Positions 1-9,168 of a stretch of 10,585 bases of DNA are shown here, piece after piece (within the stretch, counting starts at the first letter, position 1; each line of letters begins with the position of its first letter). Made by a program: the position numbers and the translations under genes. The notes beneath the pieces were generated by a model. The model did not search any database, had not been told where the DNA came from, and was given only the letters and a program-made list of their open reading frames with translations. The stretch is from Gammaproteobacteria bacterium (GTDB lineage Bacteria > Pseudomonadota > Gammaproteobacteria > DSM-26407), in the NCBI GenBank assembly GCA_028694565.1, contig JAQVKR010000053.1, positions 1 to 10,585 of the forward strand, written 5' to 3'.

Positions 1-317
1 GGCGCATCCGCGGCTGGATGGGGCGGGCGGACCAGGCCACCAAGGTCCGCGGCATGTTCGTCCATCCCTCCCAGGTGGCCGCGGTCGCCGCCCGCCACCC
101 GGAGATAGGGCGCATCCGGCTGGTGGTCGATCGGGTCGAGCACAACGACGTCATGACCCTGCGCTGCGAAGCCGGGGCGCGCCCCGAGGGCCTGGGCGAG
201 GCCGTCGCCGCCAGCGTCCGCGAGCTGTGCAAGCTCCGCGGCGAGGTGGAACTGGTCGATCCCGGCTCCCTGCCCAACGACGGCAAGGTCATCGACGACA
301 TCCGTACTTACGAATGA
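1..317 (+). CDS. PaaK-like acyl-CoA ligase (phenylacetate-CoA ligase family), C-terminal fragment
   Basis: This is the last 104 codons of a gene whose 5' part lies outside the window; the frame is open from base 3 to the TGA at 315-317. The segment begins RIRGWMGRADQATKVRGMFV. That matches the hinge and start of the C-terminal lid domain of PaaK-type adenylate-forming ligases, which carry a GRxDxxxKVRGMFVxP-like motif. The remainder has the usual small alpha/beta lid, ending with a D-G-K-V-I-D-D-I sequence that should include the lid lysine (K in NDGK). PaaK-family enzymes activate an aromatic or other carboxylic acid to its CoA thioester via an acyl-adenylate in the cytoplasm. The substrate cannot be told from this fragment; phenylacetate is only the family name. 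The next gene, aacS, is on the same strand 280 bases downstream and is another adenylating ligase, but the gap and the repeat in it argue against tight co-transcription. Confidence 0.8.
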   Translation, partial: RIRGWMGRADQATKVRGMFVHPSQVAAVAARHPEIGRIRLVVDRVEHNDVMTLRCEAGARPEGLGEAVAASVRELCKLRGEVELVDPGSLPNDGKVIDDIRTYE

Positions 318-332
318 GGTCCGTTCGCTAAT

Positions 333-360
333 CGCGGATGAGCGTGAATTGACGTTGATT
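333..360. repeat. Decayed palindromic repeat upstream of aacS
   Basis: Positions 337-360 match 19 of 24 bases of the palindrome at 2568-2591 downstream of aacS when aligned without gaps (shared core GCGTGAATT or ACGTGAATT followed by ACGTT). The similarity starts near 333 with CGCGGAT against CGTGGAT. The copy is still roughly self-complementary around the centre between 348 and 349, but with mismatches at 346/351 and 340/357. It sits inside the 280-base gap between the PaaK-like gene and aacS. The gap shows no convincing gene; it is visibly more AT-rich than the flanking genes around 340-395. Confidence 0.55.
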
Positions 361-597
361 GATTGGATTGTTCCTGGCGATAAAAGAATCCGCATCATGC
401 GCCACGAGGTGCCGCGGCAGTTTCGGCGCAGCCGGGACCGGGAAGTGTGGAGCGCCCGCCGTATGCTGATCCGCACGTGGCCCGCCCCGCCGAGAAATAC
501 GGCCGCGACGCGGTTAAGGTGTCTCTGCCCGGAATCAGCGTCAATCTGCGGTTGAGCAGGTTTTCGAAACGAAGTCGAGATACGGGAGCGGAAGAGA

Positions 598-2550
<1,953 letters not shown>

Positions 2551-2561
2551 TGGTTTTTTGG

Positions 2562-2597
2562 ACCGTGGATTAACGTGAATTCACGTTAATCCGCGGT
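2562..2597. repeat. Near-perfect palindrome between convergent genes
   Basis: The arms GGATTAACGTGAA (2567-2579) and TTCACGTTAATCC (2580-2592) are exact reverse complements with no spacer. After one G.T pair (2566/2593) the pairing continues for four more bases, giving 18-base arms in total. The palindrome lies between the stop of aacS (2550) and the stop of the convergent operon (2629), so it could end transcription from either side. However, no T-tract follows it on either strand: the T-run at 2553-2558 precedes it on the plus strand and reads as A on the minus strand. A related decayed copy at 333-360 suggests it belongs to a dispersed repeat family rather than being a dedicated terminator. 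Confidence 0.85.
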
Positions 2598-2628
2598 AGA
2601 GAAAAGTCTGTTCCAACCGCCCGGGAAG

Positions 2629-5496
2629 TCAGCCGCCGGCGTCGGCGGCGCGGGTGTCGATGCTGCGGGAGAGGTAACGTTCGGCGTCCTGGGGGGAGAG
2701 GGGGCGGGAGAAGTAGTAGCCCTGGCCGAAGTCGCAGCCCAGCTTGCGCAGGGTATCGGCCTGGGAGTCGCTTTCAACGCCCTCGGCGATGACCGGCAGA
2801 CCCAGCTCGTGGGCCAGGAGCAGGCTGGTGCGGACCATGCCCGTCTCCGTGCGGCCGAGATTCAGCCCGGCAATGAGGCTGCGGTCGATTTTGACCGCAT
2901 CCACCTGGTTCCGGCTGAGCATGCTCAGCGAGGTATAGCCGGTGCCGAAGTCATCCAGGTGGATGCGCGCCCCGAGCGCCTTGATCTCGCTCACCACCTG
3001 GGCCGCCGACCTGCTCTCGTGCATGAGCGTGCTTTCCGTCACCTCCAGGATCAGCAGCCTGGGTTCGTACTCCGTCTCCCACAGGGTCTCGCTGATCTGC
3101 TGGACCAGGGTCCCGTCCAGCATCTGCTTGGCCGAGAGGTTGATCCCGACGCTGAGCGGCGGATCGAGAGGGTAGCGATCGTTCCAGGCCTTGACCTGGC
3201 GGCATGCGTCCACCATGACCTGGCGGCCCATCCGCTCCAGCTGGCCGGTCTCTTCGGCAACCTTGAGGAAGGACTCCGGACTCAGCAGCCCGCGCTCGGG
3301 GTGTTGCCAGCGCAGCAGCGCCTCGAAACCGGTGATGCGGTTGCCCGCCAGCTCGATGACGGGCTGGTAGTGCAGCAGGAATTCCCCCGCCTCGATGGCG
3401 TGCCTGATCTCGCTCTCCAGGCCCCGCCGGGAAACGATCTGCTCCCGCATTCCCGCATCGAAGAGCTCGTAGCGGTTCTTGCCCAGGTTCTTGGCCCGGT
3501 ACATCGCCACGTCGGCGTCGCGCAGCATCAGCTCGGGCTGGCTGTAGTCCATGCTGCTCAGGCAGATGCCGATGCTGGCCGAGGTGGTCATGGTCTTGCC
3601 CTGGAAGGTGACGGGCGCGGCGATGAGCGACAGGATGCGTTCGGCGGCGACGCCGATGTGCTGGAACTCCTCCAGGTCCTCCAGCAGGATCACGAACTCG
3701 TCGCCGCCCAGCCTGGCCACGGCATCCACCGTGCGCAGGGATTCGCTGAGCCGCTGCGCCACCTCCCGCAGCAGGTGGTCGCCCGCCTCGTGGCCGAGGC
3801 TGTCGTTGATGCGCTTGAAGCCGTCCAGGTCCAGGAACATGACGGCGAAGAGGTATTCTCCGCGCCGCTTGTGGCGTTCGATGGAATTGTCCAGCCGGTT
3901 GATGAACCAGGCCCGGTTGTGCAGGCCCGTCAGCGGGTCATGCAGGGCATCGTGGCGGAGCTGCTCCTCGGTGGTCTTGCGATGGGTGATCTCGGTGAGC
4001 GAACCGGCCATCCGGTAGGCCTTGCCCTGGGCGTCGCGCACGGCAAGCCCACGGCCCAGCAGCCAGCGGTAGACGCCGTCCTTGTGCAGCAGCCGGTGCT
4101 CGCTCTCGAAGTGGGCGCGCTGACCCGACATGTGGGCGGCCAGCTCGCTCTCGACCCGTCCCCGATCCTCGGGATGGATGCGCCCGAACCAGGAATCGGG
4201 GATGTTGCCGAGTTCCTCGTCGGTGAACCCCAGCATGGCCTTGAAGCGCGGCGAGAGATAGAGCGTGTCGGTGCGCAGATCCCAGTCCCACAGGCCGTCG
4301 TTGGCGCCGCGCACCGCGAGGCTGTAGCGTTCCTCGCTCTCCCGCAGGGCCGCCTCGGAACGGCGCTGCGCGGCCAGCGTTTCCATGAACACGTTGAACC
4401 ATTGCACGAGTTCGCCCACCTCGTCCCGGCCCGGCGGCTCCAGGCGGGTATCGAGATCCAGGGCGCCGGAGCGGAACTGCTTGAGACTCGAAATGATGGT
4501 GCGGATGGGACGGACCACGTTGCGGGAGTAGAGCAGCGCCGTCAGCAGCATGATGGACAGCGCGATGAACAAACCGATGGCCGTCGCCTGGGTGATGAAC
4601 CGGCTTCCCCGGGTCAGCGTGCTCACGGGCACCACGCTGGTGAGGTTCCAGCCGGGCCCGGAAAGATGGAGGTGGTTCAGCACCACCGGGGTCCCGTCCC
4701 GGTCGACCGCGCTCCGGTTCCCGGCCCGGCGCATGGCCTCGGGTCCGAAATCCTCCTTGAGCGGCTTTCCGATGCGCTTGGGGTCCGGGTGGTAGATCAC
4801 CCGATTTTCCTGATCGGTAACCAGCAGGTAGCCCCTCCGGCCCAGATCGATGTTGCTGAACTGCTCGTAGAGGTACTCGGTGCTGTAGTTGACCACGATC
4901 AGCGCCAGGGGCTGCGACTGCAGCGTGTCGCGGTCCACGCGGCGCACCAGCTTCGCCGCGGTGATGACGAAGCGGTGGCTGGAGTCGAGGTTGACGTTCT
5001 CCCGCACTCCGGCCCAGTTGACCAGGTGATCGCTCTCCAGCGCCTGCCGGAACAGGGCGTCCCGGGCTTCCACCCGGATATGGGTCGCGTCGAGGGTATC
5101 GCCCACGTGGTAGTGGCGGCCGTCCACGGAGAAGATGTCGATGGAGACCAGTCCGTCGAGATTGGTGTAGTTGTTGAGGATGTAGCCGATGCGGGCCTGG
5201 GCGGAGAGTTCGGTGAAGCGGTCGCCGGGTTCGGCGGGCGCGGCGAGGGAATCGATGATCTCCTCCATGCCCGAAATGTTGGCGATCAGGTTCTCCACCT
5301 GGTTGAGCTGGAGCAGCAGGTTGGATTTCTGCACCTCGAGGAGCTCCACCTGGTAGTCGCTCGCCTGCTTCTCCAGCGCCTGGCTCGATACCTGGTGGGA
5401 GACGATGCCCAGCAGCAGCAGGGGGAGGATGCTGATGAACACCAGGAAGACGATGTACTTCAGCGTGATTCCGGGATACCGCCGCATCCGGTTCAT
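2629..5496 (-). CDS. Transmembrane Cache-HAMP-PAS-GGDEF-EAL protein (putative bifunctional c-di-GMP cyclase/phosphodiesterase)
   Basis: A 955-residue inner-membrane receptor predicted to make and/or degrade cyclic di-GMP. Order: transmembrane helix about 13-33; periplasmic double-Cache region about 40-295, with the characteristic YLLVTDQENRVIYHPDP stretch; second helix about 302-324; HAMP about 325-378; PAS about 388-505; GGDEF about 513-682; EAL about 690-940. The synthase motif GGDEF is intact at 597-601, and an RxxD product-inhibition site (R588-D591) stands five residues before it. The EAL domain keeps E725-A726-L727, N786, E818, D848-D849, K869, E905 and Q925, so both activities look possible. 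The ATG at 5496 overlaps the TGA of the upstream sugar-binding lipoprotein gene by four bases (ATGA), implying translational coupling and a shared signal. The Cache domain is therefore likely to sense ligand directly or through that lipoprotein. Which activity dominates in vivo cannot be read from sequence. Confidence 0.93.
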   Translation of the reverse strand: MNRMRRYPGITLKYIVFLVFISILPLLLLGIVSHQVSSQALEKQASDYQVELLEVQKSNLLLQLNQVENLIANISGMEEIIDSLAAPAEPGDRFTELSAQARIGYILNNYTNLDGLVSIDIFSVDGRHYHVGDTLDATHIRVEARDALFRQALESDHLVNWAGVRENVNLDSSHRFVITAAKLVRRVDRDTLQSQPLALIVVNYSTEYLYEQFSNIDLGRRGYLLVTDQENRVIYHPDPKRIGKPLKEDFGPEAMRRAGNRSAVDRDGTPVVLNHLHLSGPGWNLTSVVPVSTLTRGSRFITQATAIGLFIALSIMLLTALLYSRNVVRPIRTIISSLKQFRSGALDLDTRLEPPGRDEVGELVQWFNVFMETLAAQRRSEAALRESEERYSLAVRGANDGLWDWDLRTDTLYLSPRFKAMLGFTDEELGNIPDSWFGRIHPEDRGRVESELAAHMSGQRAHFESEHRLLHKDGVYRWLLGRGLAVRDAQGKAYRMAGSLTEITHRKTTEEQLRHDALHDPLTGLHNRAWFINRLDNSIERHKRRGEYLFAVMFLDLDGFKRINDSLGHEAGDHLLREVAQRLSESLRTVDAVARLGGDEFVILLEDLEEFQHIGVAAERILSLIAAPVTFQGKTMTTSASIGICLSSMDYSQPELMLRDADVAMYRAKNLGKNRYELFDAGMREQIVSRRGLESEIRHAIEAGEFLLHYQPVIELAGNRITGFEALLRWQHPERGLLSPESFLKVAEETGQLERMGRQVMVDACRQVKAWNDRYPLDPPLSVGINLSAKQMLDGTLVQQISETLWETEYEPRLLILEVTESTLMHESRSAAQVVSEIKALGARIHLDDFGTGYTSLSMLSRNQVDAVKIDRSLIAGLNLGRTETGMVRTSLLLAHELGLPVIAEGVESDSQADTLRKLGCDFGQGYYFSRPLSPQDAERYLSRSIDTRAADAGG

Positions 5497-6551
5497 GGCA
5501 TCGGCCGATCGGTGGTGTCCCGGTTGACCAGCCGGGTGTCAACCAGGGTGACGGGGGGGAGCGGCTCGCCCCGCAGTGCGCGGGCCGCGTATTCCACCCC
5601 GAGTTTTCCCTGCAGCGCGGCCTGCTGGTCCACCGTGGCCAGCAGCTGTCCTTCGCGGATCGATTCCAGCGCTTCCCGCAGGGCGTCGTAGCCGGCGACC
5701 AGTACATCCTGCCGCCCGTTGTCCTCCAGATAGCGCACCGCGCCCAGCGCCATCATGTCATTGGCGCAGAACAGGGCGCCGATGTCGGGGCGGGCCCGGA
5801 ACAGGCCGGCCGCGACGCTGTAACCCTCGTCGATCTTCCAGTTCGCGGTTTCCATGGCCACCACGGTGGCGTTGGGGTTCTCGCCGAAGGCGCGCAGGGC
5901 GCCCCGCTTGCGCTCCTCGGCATTGGAGGCGCCCCGGATCCCCTCGATGATCGCAACGGCCGTGGGGCGGGTGATGAACCGGTTCAGGTGGCTCACCGCG
6001 CTGTAGGCACCCTGCTCGTTGTCGACGCTGATGTAGGCCACGCCCCTCAGACCGTGTTTCGCCGAGAAGCCGGGATCCAGGCGATTGTCGATGTTGACCA
6101 CCACGATACCCGCGTCCTGGGCATTTTTCAGCACCGGGATCAGCTCGAGCGAGTCGCCGGGGGCGATCACGATGGCGTCCACCCCGTCGCGAGTCAGAGC
6201 GTCCACGATTTGAATCTGCTGCTCGATGGAGGTTTCCTGGGCGGCGGTGCGGACCAGCAGCTTCACGCCAAGTTCCCGTTCGGCCTCCCGTGCGCCCCTT
6301 TCCATCTCGATGAAGAACGGGTTGGTCAGGGTCTTCATCACCAGCGCAATGGTGGGTCTGGCGGTCCGGGCGGCGGGGGGATGGGGCGTGAGCGCGGCGG
6401 CCCGCGTGCCGGGCGGGCCCGTGACCGCAGGGCCCGGCGGGCCATCGCCGCAGCCGGCCAGGGCGGCCGCGGCGAACAGCACCAGCGTGAAAAGCAGACT
6501 CGGGATGGACTTCTGTTCAAACATGCGCACGGCCTGGCGGATTCCTGTCAA
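5493..6551 (-). CDS. Periplasmic sugar-binding lipoprotein, RbsB/LuxP type
   Basis: A 352-residue predicted lipoprotein of the type I periplasmic-binding family (ribose/galactose/autoinducer-2 binders). The signal peptide ends in lipobox L31-A-G-C34. G at +2 gives no inner-membrane retention signal by the enteric rule. A Pro/Ala/Gly-rich tether (about 35-66) leads into the binding domain (about 67-340). Compared from memory with the E. coli ribose-binding pocket, likely ligand contacts are N77-P-F79-F80, D155, R214, N264-D265, D289 and Q309, which favours a pentose or similar small sugar. The start is TTG at 6551, chosen because AAGGTG lies five bases upstream (6557-6562). The in-frame ATG at 6524 gives a shorter signal peptide but has no comparable ribosome binding site. 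No permease or ATPase gene adjoins it; instead its stop overlaps the start of the GGDEF-EAL receptor. This suggests a sensing rather than transport role, as with LuxP for LuxQ or NspS for MbaA. Confidence 0.88.
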   Translation of the reverse strand: MTGIRQAVRMFEQKSIPSLLFTLVLFAAAALAGCGDGPPGPAVTGPPGTRAAALTPHPPAARTARPTIALVMKTLTNPFFIEMERGAREAERELGVKLLVRTAAQETSIEQQIQIVDALTRDGVDAIVIAPGDSLELIPVLKNAQDAGIVVVNIDNRLDPGFSAKHGLRGVAYISVDNEQGAYSAVSHLNRFITRPTAVAIIEGIRGASNAEERKRGALRAFGENPNATVVAMETANWKIDEGYSVAAGLFRARPDIGALFCANDMMALGAVRYLEDNGRQDVLVAGYDALREALESIREGQLLATVDQQAALQGKLGVEYAARALRGEPLPPVTLVDTRLVNRDTTDRPMP

Positions 6552-6556
6552 CGAAA

Positions 6557-6562
6557 CACCTT
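6557..6562 (-). promoter_or_regulatory. Ribosome binding site supporting a TTG start
   Basis: On the minus strand AAGGTG lies five bases before the TTG at 6551. The next in-frame candidate, ATG at 6524, is preceded by a GC-rich stretch without a purine-rich motif, so this site decides the start of the sugar-binding lipoprotein. Confidence 0.55.
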
Positions 6563-6599
6563 ATTTCAACCTGGGTCACGGAACCTTGCCGGAGGTCAT

Positions 6600-6630
6600 A
6601 AAACAGTGCGGCAGGCATAGGAGGGCCGCA
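6600..6630 (-). terminator. Weak candidate intrinsic terminator after the M1-like peptidase gene
   Basis: Read on the minus strand, TGCGGC (6630-6625) and GCCGCA (6612-6607) can form a 6-bp GC-rich stem with a 12-base loop, followed after three bases by TTTT (6603-6600). It lies about 60 bases past the peptidase stop and about 50 bases before the sugar-binding lipoprotein start. That position would separate the two minus-strand transcription units. The stem is short and the T-run only four bases, so termination would be partial at best. No clear promoter for the downstream operon was recognised in the 140-base gap. Confidence 0.3.
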
Positions 6631-6691
6631 GTCCGGGCGTCCGCCCCCCGCATCCGCCTCGAATGCCTTCGTGCCGCGGCGGGGCGGTGAA

Positions 6692-8809
6692 TCACGGAAT
6701 GGCCAGGGGCGGGCGCGGCGGGAGGGATGCGCCGGCGGCGCCGGGCGCGAGCGGGACCCGCAGGACCGACCGGGTGACCGGCCACTGGCCCTTGAGCACG
6801 TTGCGCCCGTCGTCGTTGCCGAAGGCCAGGTAGCCGTACTTGCCGTAGTGGGGAACCCTCCGCGCCAGTCCCTCCACCATGGCCGCATCGTCGCCGCCGA
6901 GCCAGCCCAGCACCCGATTCGCGCCATCCTGGGCGGTGAGCACGAGACTGTGGCTGGCCAGGGGGTAGCGCCGCTCGTCCACGCGCAGGCCGTCCGCGTC
7001 CAGGGTGGCGCCGGTCAACGCTTCCCGGAAAGCGGGCAGGAAGCGGTTCTCGCGCCCGAACAGGAGCACGGTCGTGCCGTCGGGCAGCCGCTGCAGGTCG
7101 GCGTCCTCGACGATTCGCACCTGCGGCTGTCCCTCCGCCCAGTCCCGCGCCAGCGCGCGGTAGGCTCCGCGCAGCGGTTCCGGGGCCGCCGCCGGCAGCA
7201 CCAGCAGCAGCCGCTCGGCGCCCAGCACGCGGCCCAGGGCCGGCGGACGCTCACTGGGCGCGAGCTGGCGGAAGAGGTCGAAACGGGGATCCACCGCCAG
7301 GAACCGGGGGCGCTCGGGCAGTTCGAGGCGCACCGCGGCCTCGGGCCCCGCCATCTCCACCCGGCCGGTGCGCGGCGCGGCTTCTCCCGCCAGGGTGAGG
7401 GCGTAAGGCACATCGAGCCGGTAGGCATCGCCCGCCTGGGTCTGGCGCAACCGGAAGCGCAGCTCCCAGCCGGCCCCCGCCGGTGCGGCCGCAACCCGGT
7501 CCAGCACCAGCCGCGGAGCGCCGCTCTCGGCCACCCACTGCCGGAAGAACCCGGAAAGGTCCCGTCCCGAAACCGTCTCGAAGGCCTTCCGCAGCTGGGG
7601 GAAGCCGGCCACGCGGAAGCGGTTCTCGGCGTAGAAGCGGCGCAGGCCGGCCACGAACACCGGGTCGCCCAGCTTCAGGCGCAGCATGTGATAGAGCATC
7701 ATGCCCTTGTCGTAGCCCACCGCCTGGGTGGAGCCGCCGTGGCGGGCGTGGAACTCCGCGAGGGGAAAGTCGCGCTCGCCCGCGGCGGAGTCGGCATAGC
7801 GCTGCAGCGCCGTGCGCCGGTACGCCGCTCCCTCGCCCCGCTCCTCGGCCAGCCAGTGGTCGGCGAGGTAGGTGGTCAGGCCCTCGGCCCAGTTGCCGTG
7901 TGCGTAGTCGATGTAGACGCTGTTGCCCCACCAGTTGTGGAGAATCTCGTGGGGGTAGGAGGTGTGCACGATGAAGGGCAGCCGGATTACCTGCGAGCCC
8001 AGCAGGGTGAAGGAGGGCATTCCGTAGCCGCTCTGCCAGAAGTTCTCCACCAGGGCGAACTTCGCGTACGGGTAGGGGCCGAGGAGGGCGCTGTAGCGCG
8101 ACAGGTAGGCGTCCGTGGCCGCCAGGTAGGTCTCCGCCAGCGCCGGGTCCGGCTCCCGCAGGTAGACCTGGGCCTCGGCCACGCGGCCGGCGCGCCGGTA
8201 CAGGGTCCACCGGGCCGCCACCAGGTAGATGTCGTCCTGGGGCCGTTCCTCCCGCCAGCGGACCCGGATCCGCTTCCCTTCGGTCTGCGCGTCCGGTCCC
8301 GCGCCCTGGCTGACCGCCAGCCAGCCCGCCGGCAGGTCCACCTTCAGGGTAAAGGCCTGCAGCGTGTCCGGCAGATAGGGATACCAGGCCGCGGCTCCGT
8401 CGAGGAACACCCCTTCCGGGCCGATGTTGCCGCGGCTCGAGGCCCGCTCGCGTCCCACATCCTCGTTGCCGCGCGTCACGCCGTGGCGGATGCTCCCGCC
8501 GTAGCGCAGGGTGATCCGCCGAACCCCGGGCGGCGGCTCCAGGCGGTAGGTCGCCACCGAACCGTCGGCGGACAGCCGGATCCGGGTGAGGCGCGCACCG
8601 GGCGTTTCCGGCCGCGGGTCGAGACCGGCGTGAAGCATGAACCCGACCCGGTCGCCAAGGGCCTCGGGCAGAGTGAGCGTGGCGCGCGCCTGCAGGGTGC
8701 CGGCTTCCGGCTCCAGCCGCACCTCCAGGTCGTGGTGCACCACCTCCAGCGCCATGGCGGGCGCGGCCGCCAGGGCGAGACTGATGATCAGGATGAAACG
8801 TGCGAGCAT
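6692..8809 (-). CDS. Exported M1-family-like zinc metallopeptidase with atypical substrate loop
   Basis: A 705-residue protein with a Sec signal peptide (hydrophobic about 3-18, probable cleavage after A-M-A at 18-20), so periplasmic or secreted. About 22-210 is a beta-rich N-terminal region resembling the M1 saddle domain. The gluzincin site is H287-E-I-L-H291 with the third zinc ligand probably E309 in NWAEGLTTY, and Y366 in GYDKG matches the M1 catalytic tyrosine. Two departures stand out: the gap from H291 to E309 has 17 residues instead of the usual 18, and the GxMEN amine-binding loop is replaced by GYGMPS (261-266). True aminopeptidase activity is therefore doubtful, and it may act as an endopeptidase or on unusual substrates. 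About 430-705 is an extra region that I do not recognise, containing a beta-rich part (about 445-510) and an alpha/beta part (about 530-690). The ATG at 8809 gives a good signal peptide, though the ribosome binding site is weak. It is transcribed divergently from the chaN-like gene. Confidence 0.82.
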   Translation of the reverse strand: MLARFILIISLALAAAPAMALEVVHHDLEVRLEPEAGTLQARATLTLPEALGDRVGFMLHAGLDPRPETPGARLTRIRLSADGSVATYRLEPPPGVRRITLRYGGSIRHGVTRGNEDVGRERASSRGNIGPEGVFLDGAAAWYPYLPDTLQAFTLKVDLPAGWLAVSQGAGPDAQTEGKRIRVRWREERPQDDIYLVAARWTLYRRAGRVAEAQVYLREPDPALAETYLAATDAYLSRYSALLGPYPYAKFALVENFWQSGYGMPSFTLLGSQVIRLPFIVHTSYPHEILHNWWGNSVYIDYAHGNWAEGLTTYLADHWLAEERGEGAAYRRTALQRYADSAAGERDFPLAEFHARHGGSTQAVGYDKGMMLYHMLRLKLGDPVFVAGLRRFYAENRFRVAGFPQLRKAFETVSGRDLSGFFRQWVAESGAPRLVLDRVAAAPAGAGWELRFRLRQTQAGDAYRLDVPYALTLAGEAAPRTGRVEMAGPEAAVRLELPERPRFLAVDPRFDLFRQLAPSERPPALGRVLGAERLLLVLPAAAPEPLRGAYRALARDWAEGQPQVRIVEDADLQRLPDGTTVLLFGRENRFLPAFREALTGATLDADGLRVDERRYPLASHSLVLTAQDGANRVLGWLGGDDAAMVEGLARRVPHYGKYGYLAFGNDDGRNVLKGQWPVTRSVLRVPLAPGAAGASLPPRPPLAIP

Positions 8810-8854
8810 AGTGATAGCCAGTAAACTACGGCAAAAGCGGATTGTAGCTGTTCA

Positions 8855-8974
8855 CCACTGGAGACACGGAGCCCAAGGAGGAAACCAAGGCATGAGGCTG
8901 CCCCCCACCCGCTGCCGCAATCACGCCTGGAGAGGACGCATTCACCCGCCCTGCCGCCCTCCGTGTCTCCGTGG
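8855..8974. repeat. Long-spaced inverted repeat bracketing an 87-base core
   Basis: GGAGACACGGAG (8860-8871) is the exact reverse complement of CTCCGTGTCTCC (8959-8970). The pairing continues outward as CCAC (8855-8858) with GTGG (8971-8974) if T8859 is bulged, giving 16 paired bases around an 87-base core with no gene. The GGAGACACGGAG type of end resembles a dispersed intergenic repeat that I recall from many bacterial genomes, often in paired inverted form. It could be a small non-autonomous mobile element; no target-site duplication was recognised. Confidence 0.6.
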
Positions 8975-9163
8975 CGGATACGTTTGACTGCACGGTTCGC
9001 GCGCTGCGTGATGAATGGCGAGCCGCATCCGGCGGACCGCGGGACGCCCCTCCCGCCGGTCTCCGGGCGGCCACACGAACCGCGACCTCCGTCCGTTGTC
9101 TACAGTTCAGGTAACACAATCCCCATTACTGACCGCAACCGGGCCCGTTAGTGCGGCCCGAAC

Positions 9164-9168
9164 AGGAG
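9164..9168 (+). promoter_or_regulatory. Ribosome binding site fixing the GTG start of the ChaN-PDZ gene
   Basis: AGGAG lies six bases before the GTG at 9175, an ideal spacing. An in-frame GTG at 9151 would extend the protein by eight polar residues and place this Shine-Dalgarno inside the coding region, so 9175 is preferred. Confidence 0.7.

Noticed and set aside
355..384. TTGATT - 18 bases - GATAAA as a promoter for aacS
   Set aside because: Each box matches only four of six consensus bases and the -35 box lies in the decayed repeat; this is too weak to annotate.
349..555. A 68-codon plus-strand open frame in the gap before aacS
   Set aside because: It starts with a non-ATG codon inside the palindromic repeat, lacks a ribosome binding site and resembles no family.
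2809..5691. A 960-codon plus-strand open frame antisense to the GGDEF-EAL gene
   Set aside because: It mirrors a gene with clear domain motifs, its product is low-complexity and family-less, and high-GC codon bias commonly leaves the antisense frame free of stops.
6671..8824. A 717-codon plus-strand open frame antisense to the M1-like peptidase
   Set aside because: The opposite strand has a signal peptide and a gluzincin motif; this frame shows no recognisable domain.
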